A DNA stretch of 64,000 nt. It comes from Cryptomeria japonica. Lineage: Eukaryota; Streptophyta; Pinopsida; Cupressales; Cupressaceae. The notes under the pieces were generated by a model. It was not told where the DNA came from, did not search any database, and was given only the letters and a program-made list of their open reading frames with translations. The translations under genes and the position numbers were made by a program. The stretch spans positions 140,338,361 to 140,402,360 of the forward strand of contig NC_081406.1 of the NCBI RefSeq assembly GCF_030272615.1, given 5' to 3'. This document shows, piece by piece, positions 23,168 through 35,384 of this stretch (the stretch's first letter is position 1; the number at the start of each line of letters is the position of its first letter).

Positions 23168-23598
23168 AGGCATATATTAGGTTGATGAAGCTAAAGTGAT
23201 GAGATGTACGTGAATGTCCAGATTTAGAATTCTTGTCTAGTTTGGGTGACTCTGTAGCCCAGATAAGGCACTGATATTGTTTGTGGAGTTCTCTATCTTT
23301 CTTGGGGTCAAGACTAAAAGTGAACATAGGTTTTATTTTATGTTTTTAGTATTGTTAAGGTGATAAGGTTTACAGATTTGTAACACTAGTTTAGTATGGA
23401 TCTTATTTTATAATTGTGAAAGTATTCACAAGAGTTATACCCACCTAAGCTTAGAATAAGCTTAAAGTGTAGAAGATTTTGTATAAACCTTGTTATATAT
23501 TATTCTATATTTCTATTTTCTCATTGTTCTCTCCATATGCAACAGAGGCTCTAATCTTCTTACAGAGGAGACATGGAAATCAAAATTTGAGAACAACA
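22584..23598 (+). other. F2 3' non-coding region with (TA)n
   Basis: About 1 kb without a gene. A run of TA repeats spans about 23097-23164. The last 300 bp are shared with 3435-3735 in reverse orientation. Confidence 0.7.
23097..23164. repeat. (TA)n microsatellite, about 34 units
   Basis: An uninterrupted alternating TA tract within the 3' region of F2. Confidence 0.97.
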
Positions 23599-23603
23599 GG
23601 ATG

Positions 23604-26465
23604 TTTTCAGCTGGTTGAAAACCAGGAGTCATAGGAGAAGGAGAGAATTCAATTATTGGGCTAGTAGGAGAGGGTCTAGTAGGAGAAGAGGAAATCATCA
23701 GATTGGAAGACTCACCCTTTTGATGTTGTCCTCCTAACTGACTCTTCAATTCTGAAATGGTGTTGTCCTTACGAGCTATCTCAAGATTAGTTTCATTGTA
23801 GGCTTTTAACACTACCTCTAACTTCACCCCGAGATCAACTTTCTCCTTAGCTTCTTTCTCAGCCACTGCCACACTCAACTTAGCAGATTCTAGAGTTGTG
23901 CTAGTAGCTTCTACCACCCCTGTATCCTTAACTCTTTTTACAATCATACCTCCTGAATAGCCAGATTTCAAGGAATATTTCCTCCCTTTTCTTTCTTCCC
24001 TCTTTAATGACCACATAACAAGGGCAACATGGTCATTACTGTATGTTATCCCTTCCAGAGGCTTGGTTTCTTTTCTAACTGCATCAAAAAGCAAGGCATC
24101 AACAATGTCCCATTTCGGAAGAATCAAAACTCCAGCATCTGCAATCAATTTCCTCCCTTGCTCAGGGGTAATTGCCTCAAATTATCTTAGCATTTCTTTC
24201 TTTATTTCTACTTCAACAGCAGATGCATCTTTGTGGGTTTGTTTAACTTTCCCCTTTTCACACCTTTCTTTGAACTGCCCAATATGTTTTCTCCAAACAA
24301 ATTGTAAAAATGCTCCTATTTTAACAAAGCTATTATCCGCCAAAAATTCATCACTGGCCTGCTTAATGATAGGGTCTAGTTCTCTGCTTGCAAACTATTC
24401 AATAGTCAGGTCCTTTTTTGCACCTGCTGGCTCTTCTAGCATTCCTTATTGTAGTTCTTCATATGTGCATGCTATCTCTCCAAGGCTTCCTAATTGCAAT
24501 AATTATTTAGCTACTGCATGCTCATCTCCTATGAGTAATGGAGATTGAGAAGGAGAATACAAGGACTCACTTGACTGTGTTTCTTTTCCTAACCTTTACC
24601 TTTTTGGGGAGGCTTGTGATTCAGTAGCATCCTCTATTGACCTTTTTACTTTTGAGGTGGAGGGCTTATGTTTCCTAGGCATCACTACATTATACCCTGA
24701 TCTTTTATACATCACATACTCACCTGAGGGAACCACCTTGGCAAAAACGGGCTTAGCTAAAACAAGTTTATCTTTCTTAGGGTCTTCTTTTATTACAACG
24801 TCCTTCTTCTCATTTAAGGCCTACATTGCATCCTCAAAATAAACCACAAAAAACTTAATCTTCTCTTCAAAAGGGTGAAAACTGCCCAAAGGATCATAGT
24901 TCTTGTCAAAATGTTGGACAAAATCAAGGGTCTTCTTGAATGCCAACCATTTTTCTTTTCTTACTTCTTGCTCATCCAAGTTGAATTCATTCCTTATTAG
25001 GTCTTCACAAAAGTGAAATTAATGAACTCTACCTCCACACCTGACTTTCTTTGTGAACATGTTGTTAAAGAAGTCCTCTGGATCAACAAACCTAGCAGCT
25101 GCAGTTGATAACCTGTATGGCTGAAGAAAACTCTCAAAATGTAACTAGCCACCCTTGGTGATCACAAACTGATGTGCCACAGTGATTGTTGGGAAAATTT
25201 TCCCCCTTCCTTTGTTTGTTAACTCTGCTTCTTGTAGGCCTCCAATTTGCCTCAAAATCTTAGCAATGCCCATCTTCAAAGGGACCTGGTAAGGAAGCAG
25301 ATATGGGGTCCCCCTAAAACCATATACTCTGAAAATGGTAGAAACTGGGTACAAGATTATATCACCCCAGTTGTGCACAATCTTAATATTTTCAGCAAAC
25401 TCCTTGGGTTTAAGGAATTCAAGGAGGGCCTTAGGAATCCTAGGGTTCTCTTGGCATAAAAGGATTCTGAGCCTATATGCAAAGCATCTATCAAATTTCA
25501 AGTAACTTGCATCCTCTCTATCCCAGGACAAGTTTGTACTCCATAACTGAACATGCATATCTTCTCCATCCTTCTCCCTTAATAGACCCATGCCATTTGC
25601 AAAATATTTAGTACCTTTAAACAAGAACATGTGCATCAACAAGGAGTACCAACCAAAAGGTCTATCTACCTTAGCATTATTTATCCCAATTAGGCCTTGA
25701 TGAATGGCATCTGTAAGGTAGGGTGCAAAATCATAGGTCACTGCTAAAGATGGGTTCAAAATTTGTGCCATCATAAGCATATAATGGGTTGGCATGGCAC
25801 TCTCTGCATCTTCCCCAAGGATTTGACATAAAGACCACTATATACCCTTAGCCTTTAAAGTAAAGAAATTCAAAGGGAAAGGCTCCATTGTGCTAGGGCC
25901 TACCAATGTTAATCTTCCTATCTTTGCAAATAATTCTTTCAATGACCCACTCCTAAGGTGATCCCTTTGTGCATCATAGACCTTCTTAAGCATCTCAAAA
26001 TCAATGGGCTCTAAGTAATTTGAGACCTCACTCAACCAGAAAACTTTTCTGAATTCATCATCATTGATTTCAATTAAGGTCTCCCCATTTGTATTTCTCA
26101 CAGTCTTCGTGATAGGGTCATATTTTTTGGCAATTTGGGTTAGCAGATCAATGTCCATGAATACTTCAGGGACCACAAGTTTTCCAACATCTAACTCCCA
26201 TATACTATTTATAGGAGCAGGTGAATTTCACTGACCAAATCCAACTCTGAACAAACCTAAACTTGTCATACCAATCTGAGCAATCTCTCAACCAATACCC
26301 CTTATCATACAAACCATTGCCAATCCTTAGGCAAAGAGATTTAGCCACAAGTTCTTTTATCTTGGTTGTACTATTGGTAGATTGAGCCATTTGTTCTAAA
26401 AAGTCATCACATATAGCCCTTTCTTGATAATCTACCTTTCCCTTGAATTCCCTTCATGGTGCCAT
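23604..26465 (-). pseudogene. N-terminal part of outer F protein
   Basis: The start codon is at 26465, matching F2 19059. The two proteins align along this whole stretch: VDRPFGWYSLLMHMFLFKG is shared exactly, and so is SLYSPSQSP in the linker. The fourth codon is TGA here (26456-26454) but CGA in F2 (19068-19070). After one frameshift near 26240 the rest stays in a single frame to the F2 insertion point. In-frame stops that can be compared with F2: CAA to TAA twice, TGG to TAG once, CAA against TAG once, CAT against TAG once, and four others at AAG or GAA codons that need a transversion. The gene continues at 17553-16828. Function unknown; no enzymatic motif seen. Confidence 0.8.
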
Positions 26466-27680
26466 CTTAAAACTATCCTTACTTCAATTGCTATTCAAAA
26501 AAAATCTTTTGAATTTCAAGAACCAAATAACACCACACAAACAGGAACGCCACACAAACAAGAGTTGCAAAACACAGTCGCAAAAAAATCTTACTTGTTG
26601 CCTGAGAAATCGCAGCCCACACACCTGTTCTCTGCAAATCTCTTTGAATGCCCTTTTGCAATTTTAAATTCTAAAACAATGGCTTATGAAGGGATTATAA
26701 TCACAACTGAGCATTAATTAGTGTCAATAAAGCCACACACTTCTACAATTAATCCTTTTAAAATTTCAAATTTTGGCTCCAATTGACCAGAAAGGCTTCT
26801 TCTGAGTAATTCTCTTTTAGTCGTTGATCCACCATGAATAAAAGTTGAGCACTTTACCATTGCAAATTAGCAACAACCTTCAGATCATGCAGAACTAGCT
26901 CGCTCATTAACCATATTAACTTTCAAAGTGGGCCCATCAATTAATAACTCACCTGCTCTTCGTCACTAATCCACAAAGGTTAAAGTTAGAGCATCTCCTC
27001 TTTGTGGTACAATGACAGTCATCGATATTTCTCTAACTTGCTAGCTCTTTAACACACCTGGGCCATCCACTTCTGGTCGGGCCCACCATTCAGTCGCTAA
27101 TCCACAATGAATAGAAATCAAGCACTTTCCCACTGCGGTTCAGTGATAACCATCGGATTACAAGTCAATCCCTCAATCTTTAGGGTCCTTGGTTACTTAA
27201 TCATTGCCACTGCACCGTTTGCACTAAATATCTGCCTTAACCACCTACCTCAGCCCGTTGCTAGTGGTTTGTCTTTGATTCACAAAGAATAAATGTCATG
27301 CACTTTCCCATTGCAGTATAGTGACAGCCGTCGATCTGAAGAAACTTATCCGGCCTTTAAGAACCCCGATAGATACAAAGGAAAAGACCTAGGACTTAAG
27401 GAAATTTGCAAAATATTTCAAATTTAATTTAAAACCTGCCTAAGCCTAAACTTAAAATGACCCCTTTTCAACGATGCAATGACCCTTCCACTTAAGTGGA
27501 AAAAGTAATGAGCCAAAAAAAAAGAAAAAGACATGGAGACATTACAACACAAAGGTTTATCCTTCAAATGGTTTTGAAATTCTAAAAACTCTGAACCCTT
27601 AGAACCATAAACTCGCAGACAAAGATCAAATTTTGTGAATTTTGACAGAATTTCAAGGATAAAAGGCAAGACTTCCAACA
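26466..27680 (-). other. outer F 5' region with four repeats
   Basis: Non-coding. On the plus strand, related blocks occur at about 26815-26885, 26960-27035, 27090-27160 and 27270-27345, each with a ttgatccacaa-like start and a gcactttcccattgca-like core. They correspond to the repeats of F2 in reverse. The palindrome cacttaagtg followed by a gaagggtc-type stretch is also shared (27490 region reversed, and 17730). Confidence 0.65.
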
Positions 27681-27685
27681 CATTT

Positions 27686-30600
27686 AAAACACTGATAAAA
27701 GGAGAAACATTAGTTTAATGATGAGCAACAAGTTGACATTCCTCAACTTTGGTGGAGATTGAATATACAACTATACCTGCACCACTTGTCCAAGTTTGCA
27801 AGGCCAGGGTAGTGTAGAATCCATGAGATAGATGAACATGATGAGATGCAATGCTTGACATAACTATCAAGGATGGAATTGACGATGCCAGGTAAGATCT
27901 TCTTTTGGGATGTCCCCAAGCTAGAAGTAGAAGAAATCAATTTCAATGTCCCAGAGAGAAAGGATTCACTTTTGAGCTTTTTATGTATGATTGAAAGTTA
28001 GCTTATCTTGAATGGTGAAATGCGCTTAGAAAAAATATTGCTACCGTTGTGGTGTAAGATTCATAATGCACCCCACTTTGAATTTACTTGCTCATTGTGC
28101 AAAATGGCTATCAACCAAGTTAGATATCAATTTGGAATTCCATCCTTATTCGAAGAAGAATGTATCACAAACAAATCTTAGAGTGTACACCTTGCAGTTG
28201 AATTTAGAAGAACATATGAACAAGATATTGCTACACCATTGAATAGTGAAGGAAGGTAGTTACATGTTGATGATACAAAATCACCTGATGATTAATGTAT
28301 TGTAATGGATATCTCACCATTCCTTGCACCTAAAGAAGAGTACAATGGAATTAAATTTAAGGAAATGAATGAGAATGCTCAAGTAGTGACAAGTGGGGAT
28401 CCAAGTGTTGAGAAAGCAATCAAGGAAGAAGATAACTCATTCCTTGAGGAATTTTCATTCATGCTACAAAAGGATATTATTGAGAATGAATTGTAGGAAG
28501 TTTCAAGTAGCACCCTTGAAGAGGACCATCAATTTGACATGTTGAAGGGAGATCTATGAATCATCATAAGTGAGCCCAAATATGAACAATTCGAGGGGTG
28601 CTTAAAGACATCATCACCATCACACTATTTGAGGGGGTGCTAAAAGACTTCATGGAAGAGGCACAAATGGAATCACTGCCAAAAAATCTTCAAGACAAAT
28701 AAGTTATGGTGAGTGATGTGATTCATCATCAACTCCAACCTCCCGAGACAATGCTTGAGGATGAAATACCACCAAAGATTGTATTTGATCAACTAGATGA
28801 GATGTTTGAAGCTCAATCTATCAAGAAGTCCCTAATTTTTGAAGATAATCTCACAAAGTTACATAAGGATTCTTGGTTTATGCATAGAGATGAGCAAGAT
28901 GTCATGATGAAAGTAAATAAAGTTGAGCTATTTGAAGGGGTGCTAAGTTTATTTCAAGAAGATCTTTTAAGTGAGGATAAACATGTTGTCAATGCTCATG
29001 GAATGGTACATCATCAATGGTGACCTCCTAAAGTAGATGATGATCTCACTTTTGACAATGCACTAAATAGAGAGAAGACACTTCCATTCAAGCAAGCACT
29101 TCCATTCGAGAACGAATGACACCAGGTTGCCTCTTTCCCTACTCTTAGTTTTGAATACTATGAATTTAATTATGGAGGGTTAGGAAAAAAAATTGCATTT
29201 GGATAGATCATGGACATAATGAATTGCCTCAATTGATTATCTTTCATGAAACCTTTCCTGAATATGAGAGATGGATGGTGAGAGCTTTCTTTTCCATATT
29301 TAAGGATGAATTTGCTCGACTGCAAACCATCACTTTTTCCATGCTCCTATTGAACATACTGAGAAATCATGTAAAGTCATGTGTATTCATCGCTTCTTCG
29401 AGTCATGTTAAGTCTAGGAGTCTTGTATATTTCTTTAGAGTAGGTTTTCCTTTCATATGTTTTAGTTAGAGGTCTTATTGAGCCAGGCTGTTAATTTGCC
29501 TTTAGTTATTTGACTAATGATTCTTGGGTGGCTCAAGTAGTTAGCTCTTTGGTTTCTTTAGTTTGTTTTCTTTTGGTTTTCTTTAGTGTGGTTTTCTTTT
29601 TATGTTTGTTAGCTTAGTTTTATTTTGGTTTAGTTTTTCTTCGAGTCGGTTTTTTGGTTTAGTTTAGGTGTCCTAAGTGGGAACCTTCATTTGTGCCAAA
29701 GGCAATTGCATTGTTTACTCATGCACTAGTAAAATTTTAGATCTTACATTTGGTTCATTTCTTAGCTATCTATTCATGAAATGTTTTGAATTTGAGGTTG
29801 TTCCTCTCCAAATTTATCATTTGGCTAGGACTTGTACTTGACTTAGAAGATAATCACTTTCTATGTCTTGATACTGACATCTTTTGATTACTATATCTTT
29901 ACACAATAAATAAACTCTAAGTCATTATGGTTTTCAGGCGAAGCCTTGATTGGTAAAAAATCCAATGTCTAGCTTCAATGCCATTGTAATAATAAAACCC
30001 AAGTGAGCTTCATTTCTTACAATCCAAAGGAGATGACCAAATAAAATAAGAAAATGCAATATCAAAAGAGAGAAAATGAGATGAAAAAAAAGAAAAATCA
30101 AGATAAAAAGAAAAGTAGAATGAAATAAACTATCAAAATTAAGCTATGGGAACATGAGAGTAACTCCATCAGGGCTATAGATGCCCAACTGGCAATGGAG
30201 AAATGTTCATGAGATTACAATGATAACCTCCTTAGGGCTATAGACATCTGATTCAAAACAAGGCTCTATCCAATATGCTTATGAAGTTTAGATAAATAAT
30301 GTAGCTAATCACAATGGAACTTGGAAGTTACAATGTTCTTGTTGAGGGGAATGAATACACTTTCACACACATGGGTAATCAAAGATGAGGTGCCTTGATC
30401 CGATTTGAGATTCTTCTTTCACTTTGAGTACATTTTCTAGTCTTTTGATAGGTTGGGTTGAATTTTTCGGTGGTACTAAGTATGGATTGAGTCTTTATCT
30501 TTGAAATGCTTAGGAAAATTTATTCAAGGTGGTGCTAGATGTTGTGAGGTATTCACAAATAGTCCCATCACAAATGGGGACCCCCATATTTTTCCTTCTT

Positions 30601-30918
30601 TCTAGGATAGTGTTAGAGTTCTTTTCTATTAGCCTTTGAACTAGAGGGGTATAGGTGGTCAAGAAGCTAGGAGTCAGGTGGATAGCCCTGTGGGAAGTGT
30701 GAAATGAGTGAGTTTTTAAATTCTAAATATCATGAGAGTCAATCATGAGTGAAGAATGATTTCTAGTTAGAGGGTCACTTTAAGTTCTTTTCTTGAGGAG
30801 TAAACTTCACTTCATGTGCATCCCTTGTGGAGTGAACTTCTTGTGCCTCTCCCATAGATAAAATTTATCCTAAGACTACATGATGAGAATTGCATGATGC
30901 ATCAAAGTTGAGAGAGTG
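27686..30918 (+). other. H internal region, decayed, no pol
   Basis: It lies between F and the part of the 3' LTR that can be compared with the 5' copy. It holds decayed open frames at about 28040-29030, a pyrimidine-rich T/G-rich stretch (29500-29660), and an A-rich purine tract (about 30060-30130). No protease, reverse transcriptase or integrase motif is seen. The true start of the 3' LTR lies somewhere in the last part of this block but cannot be placed, because the matching start of the 5' LTR is outside the window. Confidence 0.45.
28040..29023 (+). pseudogene. decayed acidic reading frames in H
   Basis: A frame with several stops runs from about 28040 to 28560 and contains WCKIHNAPHFEFTC, a weak Cys/His pattern that could be a worn gag finger. 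It then becomes rich in Glu and Asp. A second open part at 28706-29023 is similarly acidic. I do not recognise the protein. It may be the remnant of the H internal gene. No enzyme motif. Confidence 0.35.
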
Positions 30919-31284
30919 AGAAAAAGAGAGAAAAAGTGAGTTAGAGCCTTCACTTCTGGAGCATGATCTCAAGAGCATACTTCATTACCATCACTTTCTA
31001 AGATGAATTTCCTTTAAGAGCCTTGTTTGGGTGTGAATTAGAGCATTGGAATGAAGAGAGAAGGATGATTTTTATTTGATATCACATCAAGTGCTCCTTC
31101 GTTAGAGAAAAATTCAATTCATATATCCTTTAATACGAGAGAATTTCACTTTTAAGCCTTCATGAGGTAAATTTGACATGTTTTTGTAGATACAGACTTG
31201 AAAAACCTAAGGATTGAATCAATGAAGTAACAAAGTGATTAAAGAAAAGTTTATTTGAAATTAACCTCATCTCCAAGCCCTCAT

Positions 31285-31885
31285 GAGAAAACTTCAAGAA
31301 TCAAGGTACTTGAGTGAACTTCACAAATCAAGGTACATGAGCGAACTTCAAGAATCAAGGTACATGAACGAACTTCAAGAATCAAGGTACATGAGCAAAC
31401 TTGAAGAATCAAGTTACATGAGCAAACTTCACAAATTAAGGTACATAAGAAAACTTCAAGAATCAAGGTACATGAACGAACTTTACAAATCAAGGTACAT
31501 GAGAGAACTTCAATAATAAAGGTACATGAGCAAACTTCAAGAATCAAAGTACATTAGTGAACTTCAAGAATCAAGGTACATGAGAGAACTTCATAAATCA
31601 AGGTACATGAGCCAATTTCAAGAACCAAGGTACATGAGTGAACTTCAAGAATCAAGGTACATGAGCAAACTTCAATAGTCAAGGTACATGAGGAAGTTCT
31701 AGAATCAAGGTAAATGAGAGAACTTAAAGAATCAAGGTACATGAGAAAACTTCAAGAATCAAGGTACATGAGTGAACTTTACAGATCAAGGTACATGAGA
31801 AAACTTCAAGAATCAAGGTACATGAGTCAACTTCAAGAATCAAAGTACATGAGAGAACTTCAAGAATCAAGGTACATGAGAAAAA
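31285..31885 (+). repeat. 27-bp tandem array, about 22 units
   Basis: Same unit as 368-632, with sub-variants (gaatcaag and cacaaatcaag types). The open frames on both strands across it come from the period being a multiple of three. Confidence 0.9.
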
Positions 31886-32492
31886 TTTATGTTCTCAAGG
31901 AGATAAGAGAAATTCAAGATTCAAGATAGATGAGAAAACTTCATGAATAGAGAGAGGAGAGAGAACTTCATGTTCTGGCCTACGATAAAGAATTTGTCTC
32001 ATTTACCCAAAATAAGATGCAAAACTCCTAATAGATCATTTCCTTAAATTGATTTTTTGTCTTAACATTCTTAAAAGAGAATAATTTTGAATGATGAAAG
32101 GTAAGCTAGAGGGATACTTCATAAACTAAGGTAGAGGAGTGAACTTCATAAATCCAAGGAGGGGAGCAGACTTCATGTTTGGAGGTAGGGGAGAGAAATT
32201 ACTCTTGTGGCCTTCCCTAAGGATAGTTCATTGTGTTTGCATCGATAAATGGTGGAAAGACTCAATGTTGAAACCCATAGAATGAAGATAATGAATGAAA
32301 GAAAGTTCAAAGATCTCTTCATGAGCAACAAGGTGAGAGTGAACTTCATATACATTAAGGTGAGAGTGAAAATTCATGTGCATCAAGGTGAGAGAGAACT
32401 TCAAGTGCCCCTTTCTTAGAGAGACATCAACTTCAAGTACCCCTTCATGAAGGAAAATTCTCTCTATATGCTCTTATTAAACCTACAAACCA

Positions 32493-33485
32493 GGGTGAAC
32501 TCACAATATTGGTTCCCACTTTTTAACCAACTTTGACACTTAGATGAATATTTTGAAAAAAACCTTCACTTTCTGACACCTATAACTTTTAAACTGTTAA
32601 GAATTTGAAGATGATATAAACTAGTGATTTTTAACATCTTGTTTATAGATTCTAAATATATTTTTTGCAAATTTGTTTGAATAAAAATTTATTGATTTTT
32701 CCATCTCCCTCAAAAAGTAGTTGTTTACAGCAAACAACATTTTTTAAGAGTGATGTGTATCCCGAAACACATAATTTTTTTTCTATAAATGATAAAAACT
32801 TAATTCTTTTTAATTTTGGTTTGTAACATCAATACACAAGGCATGCACTTGGTTTGATAGTGATATGTTGAATATTTTTTATTTTATTAAGTTTTGAAGT
32901 TTGACTAATTATAATTTGGATATAGGTGTACGTTTGAACACATAACTTGTTCTATATATATCAAAATTCAATTTTCTTTTTTTTGTTAGAAAGAAAACAC
33001 CAATACGTAGTGCATAGATATTTTTCAATTTTTTTTTTCAATTAGTTTACTATTTTTCCCAATGCAATGAACAAAGAAGTTCATGTTCGGTGAAAAACCT
33101 ACATTAATAAGAAATAAAATAAAAATATATTAATGAAATTAAATATATTAAAAGTTATACTATTTGGAAAGCTTATAATAAGGACTAAATATATATTTTT
33201 TAAACTTTTAAATGAATTAATTTGACCCCCCAAAAGCTAATGTAAAATTGGTTTTTTATCAGCATTTGATAGATGCAAAGGAGACTCCATTGCAAGTATG
33301 ATTTAGAAGTAGAGAGGTTCTATCCAAGACATTTTGATCTAAGAGCCTTTGATTTAACTCTCTTCAATTAGTTACTTCAAATGGGACCTCTTAAAGCTTA
33401 AATCATTATATTTTGTAAAAAATGTATGATTTCAGCAAAAATCAGGACATACCAAAAAGTGGGAACCAGCTTTGTGAGTTCACCC
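32493..33485. mobile_element. 993-bp non-autonomous TIR element (MITE-like)
   Basis: The ends are inverted repeats of about 32 bp with three mismatches, outer part gggtgaactcacaa, inner part ggttcccacttttt. The flanks are acca at 32489-32492 and 33486-33489, so a 4-bp duplication fits; 3 bp is also possible. The other H LTR (near 1220) has the empty site. The inside is AT-rich without a gene. The family is not identified. Confidence 0.88.
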
Positions 33486-35196
33486 ACCACATGAAATTAC
33501 ATAATTTATCAGCTAGGAAATTTTATAGAAGATATATATATCATGTGTGTTTGATTATTTTTTGTTTGTTTTGCAGGAGATGAAGAAAGAAATCAAGGGG
33601 ATCACATTGAAAGACGATTGAAATAAGTCTCTCAAGGATAAAATTTTAACATCAAGATTAAGATATAAGGAAGATATCCTCAAGGGAACCTTATAAATGA
33701 GCACAAGAAAGTGATTACACAAGAAGCATTTACTTACACAAAGACATGATCCACAATGGCAACATCATGAAATGTGTCATAGAGAATTAATTCCAAAGTA
33801 GGGAAGCAGTTGTACCATCAAGAATTTGTTCCAAGGAAACATCAATACTTGAAAAATAAGAGGAAGACAAGACCTATAAATTGCACCTCCATGATTGAAG
33901 CCCTCAAGAGGATAGTTTCAGAAGAGTTAATCAAAGTTAGTAGATCATTATCATCGCTAAGGCAAGATAATGTTGAGTATCAAGAAATATTCCTTCATGA
34001 TGATCTATCAAGCCTACAAGTTAAAGATGGATTGCTAATCATCATCTCAGCCATTATCTCTATCAATCAAAGAAGTTCTACATCAACATGTCTAGATGCA
34101 ATCTACCTGGCTCATACATGAAGGCACAAACTTTGAGGTACCTACCCTTGTTATGCATTGGTCTAATATTCTAGAGATGGCATGTGTCAAAGTGTTTCAA
34201 TTATTTTATTGGCTAGAATAGAGTTTGTTGTAACAAACCCTAATTATGGTTTTCATTGTAAAATATTGGCCATTGATCTTAAATTGGCTTGAGCCATTGA
34301 ATTGTATTGAGACCATTATAAAAGGCTCAAGCTCCTCATTTTTAAAGGGTTAATAGTTAGTGAGTAGAGAGAATAGAGAAAAGATAAGAATAGTGAATAT
34401 CAATTAGAATAGGAGTTAGATTAGGAGAAGACAAAGATTGTATCATTGTTGTAAGGGACAATTAATTTTATTGAAGTTATGGTGAATTTGATTTGTTAGT
34501 TCAACAACTTGCATGGTCTTTACTTCTCAAGTTTCTTTCATGTTGATTATATTGAATGGAAGAAGTTGTTGAATGCATTTGTGTGGAATCCTTTAGTCCA
34601 TATCACTAACCTCTTGCTGATTGTAAGTGTTCCTTGTGTGGTCAACTAGAATGATATGAACCTAACCTCAAATTGTTGTGAGTTCATTGTTTATGCATTA
34701 ACTTGAATGGTTAGCAATTTTTGATGGTAATGATTTGAACATCTTTGAAATGTCCTTAGAAGATTGCACTGAGCTTGTGTCAAATTATTTAACTTGATGG
34801 TGAGACCTTGCCTAGTAGGATTCCATCTAATCATTCATCCATCTTCTTACATTATAGATCTTAGAGTATAAGTCCCCAAACCTTTATCTTTTGCCCTTTT
34901 TTTCAATTCAAGTTAGTTTAGTAAATAAAGCATCACAAAATTGCAATATTAGATCATCAAGTTCTAGTGATACAAGTATTAGACAATTTAACGTAAGTCC
35001 CCTTGTGATTCCAACATAATCACATCAAACCAACAATCTTATCCATATGTCGTGACCTGACATACAAGAACCTCGGAGTTGTCTCAATTGGTCCTTAAGC
35101 CAATCTTCACCAATTGAGAAGATTTTTTCAAGAGACGATAAGATACTTTTGGGTATTTTATTCTGTGTTTGCAAGTGCATAAAAGACACATCAACA

Positions 35197-35384
35197 CTTC
35201 TGAATCACAAAGCATCTAAATTGAGGATACATATGAATGTCCCAAACACTCTGCCAAATTTACTAGCCAAGATAATGCAATTCCAGAGCAAAGTAGAACA
35301 CAAACCAGAATATAAAATAACACGAACAACTAAATATCAACCAAAATACCAGACCTCATAACTAAATAAAATCAACATGCGGAT
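35197..35384. other. short non-coding flank of H inside E
   Basis: It lies between the H 3' LTR and the end of the E gene. I see nothing in it. It is probably 3' sequence of E. Confidence 0.4.

Larger units (their letters stand above)
17559..23598 (+). mobile_element. F2: gene-carrying element inserted into its own relative
   Basis: The ends are defined by two signs. The direct repeat ggatg lies at 17554-17558 and 23599-23603, and the outer F gene, read across the gap, continues exactly when the insert and one ggatg are removed. The insert starts tgttatcac and ends gagaacaaca (TG...CA). It is 6040 bp long and holds a repeat-rich 5' region (17559-19058), one gene (19059-22583) and about 1 kb of 3' DNA. 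I could not find LTRs. The two ends share only a weak 60-bp resemblance (18890-18953 against 23535-23598). A 5-bp duplication and TG...CA ends are typical of retroviral-type integrase. The class of the element is open. Confidence 0.8.
3435..27680 (-). mobile_element. outer F element (minus), nested with G, A and F2
   Basis: The left end (3435 to about 3735) is similar to the reverse complement of the right end of F2 (23300-23598), so it is the 3' end of an F copy in the opposite orientation. The coding region appears in two blocks, 16828-17553 (C-terminal part) and 23604-26465 (N-terminal part). F2 was inserted between them. The right end near 27680 (ccaaca on plus, TGTTGG on minus) resembles the F2 start. 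The ends read TG...CA. No LTRs are visible. The 3' non-coding part has lost about 0.65 kb relative to F2, replaced by LTR G. The gene order and split are seen; the exact outer ends are inferred. Confidence 0.6.
30919..35196 (+). mobile_element. 3' LTR of large element H
   Basis: Matches 1-2941 in the same orientation and ends at the same acacatcaaca. It is longer because its 27-bp array has about 12 more units and because a 993-bp inverted-repeat insertion lies at 32493-33485. The flank after 35196 (cttctgaatc) has no counterpart at the 5' copy, as expected for the outer end of an LTR. The left limit given is only where the comparison with the window edge begins. Confidence 0.65.

Noticed and set aside
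24063-24548. Open frame of 161 codons on the plus strand
   Set aside because: It lies opposite the outer F coding region and shows no family pattern. Shadow of the minus-strand gene.
31281-31929. CRISPR-like array of regularly spaced repeats
   Set aside because: The units are contiguous without unique spacers, in a plant retroelement LTR. It is a minisatellite.
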